Assembly: GCA_937896015.1 (NCBI GenBank)
Contig: CALBLR010000336.1
Coordinates: 1 to 14,138 of the forward strand
Origin: an uncultured Prevotellaceae bacterium
GTDB lineage: Bacteria > Bacteroidota > Bacteroidia > Bacteroidales > Muribaculaceae
Direction: 5' to 3'
Length of the DNA: 14,138 bases
Shown here: positions 14,112 to 14,138 of the stretch, one piece after another
Numbering within the stretch: the stretch's first letter is position 1
How the letters are laid out: the number at the start of each line of letters is the position of its first letter
Position numbers and translations under genes: made by a program
The notes under the pieces: model-generated
Databases searched by the model: none
The model's input: only the letters and a program-made list of their open reading frames with translations
What the model was told of the DNA's origin: nothing

Positions 14112-14138
14112 TTGAAAAAAGCGTCACCCCCCTCCACT

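Overview
The window looks like chromosomal DNA of a GC-rich gut Bacteroidales, most likely Muribaculaceae (S24-7) or a close relative. This is inferred from three things: upstream regions carry Bacteroidetes-type promoter -7 boxes (TAnnTTTG) and no Shine-Dalgarno sequences; several proteins belong to families typical of the phylum (TIGR02757/DUF2400, the short RsmI-like methylase paralogue, a secreted multidomain sialidase); and base composition is high for the order. I see no mobile element, CRISPR array, tRNA or rRNA.

Layout from left to right. (1) 123-1942, minus strand: a four-helix membrane protein of unknown function lies downstream of ribonuclease Z (rnz). (2) 1943-2264: a 322-bp gap that holds a well-formed plus-strand promoter, a short candidate small RNA ending in a hairpin plus U-tract, and the sialidase terminator. 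(3) 2265-5696, minus strand: a 1143-residue secreted GH33 sialidase with its own promoter and a leader of about 150 nt. (4) 6042-11116, minus strand: a compact six-gene housekeeping cluster, transcribed in the order RsmI-like methylase, WalJ/YycJ-like metallo-beta-lactamase-fold protein, cmk, ispH, DUF3298-like membrane-anchored protein, TIGR02757 protein. Most spacings are 7-16 nt; one is 61 nt. (5) 11117-11354: a divergent promoter region. (6) 11355-12227, plus strand: a secreted PHB-depolymerase-like esterase ending in a large GC-rich hairpin shared with the convergent operon that follows. (7) 12305-14022, minus strand: a three-gene operon of an exported/membrane protein, an ECF sigma factor, and a small two-helix membrane protein overlapping the sigma gene by 4 bp.

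Working together: the sialidase and the esterase are both exported and fit growth on host or dietary glycans, but no SusC/SusD pair or sialic-acid catabolic gene lies beside them. Cluster (4) joins nucleotide supply (cmk), isoprenoid synthesis (ispH) and probable nucleic-acid-related functions. Operon (7) looks like a sigma factor encoded with membrane partners that could control it. Several starts were placed downstream of the longest possible ORF start because an ATG with the family's expected N-terminus lies there: rnz 1942, TIGR02757 6818, ispH 8644, cmk 9368, methylase 11116, sigma-operon membrane protein 14022. The long plus-strand ORFs opposite these genes are shadows of GC-rich coding sequence. 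I did not find a clearly new multi-gene system; the candidate small RNA at about 2100-2176 and the sigma operon are the items most worth a second look.
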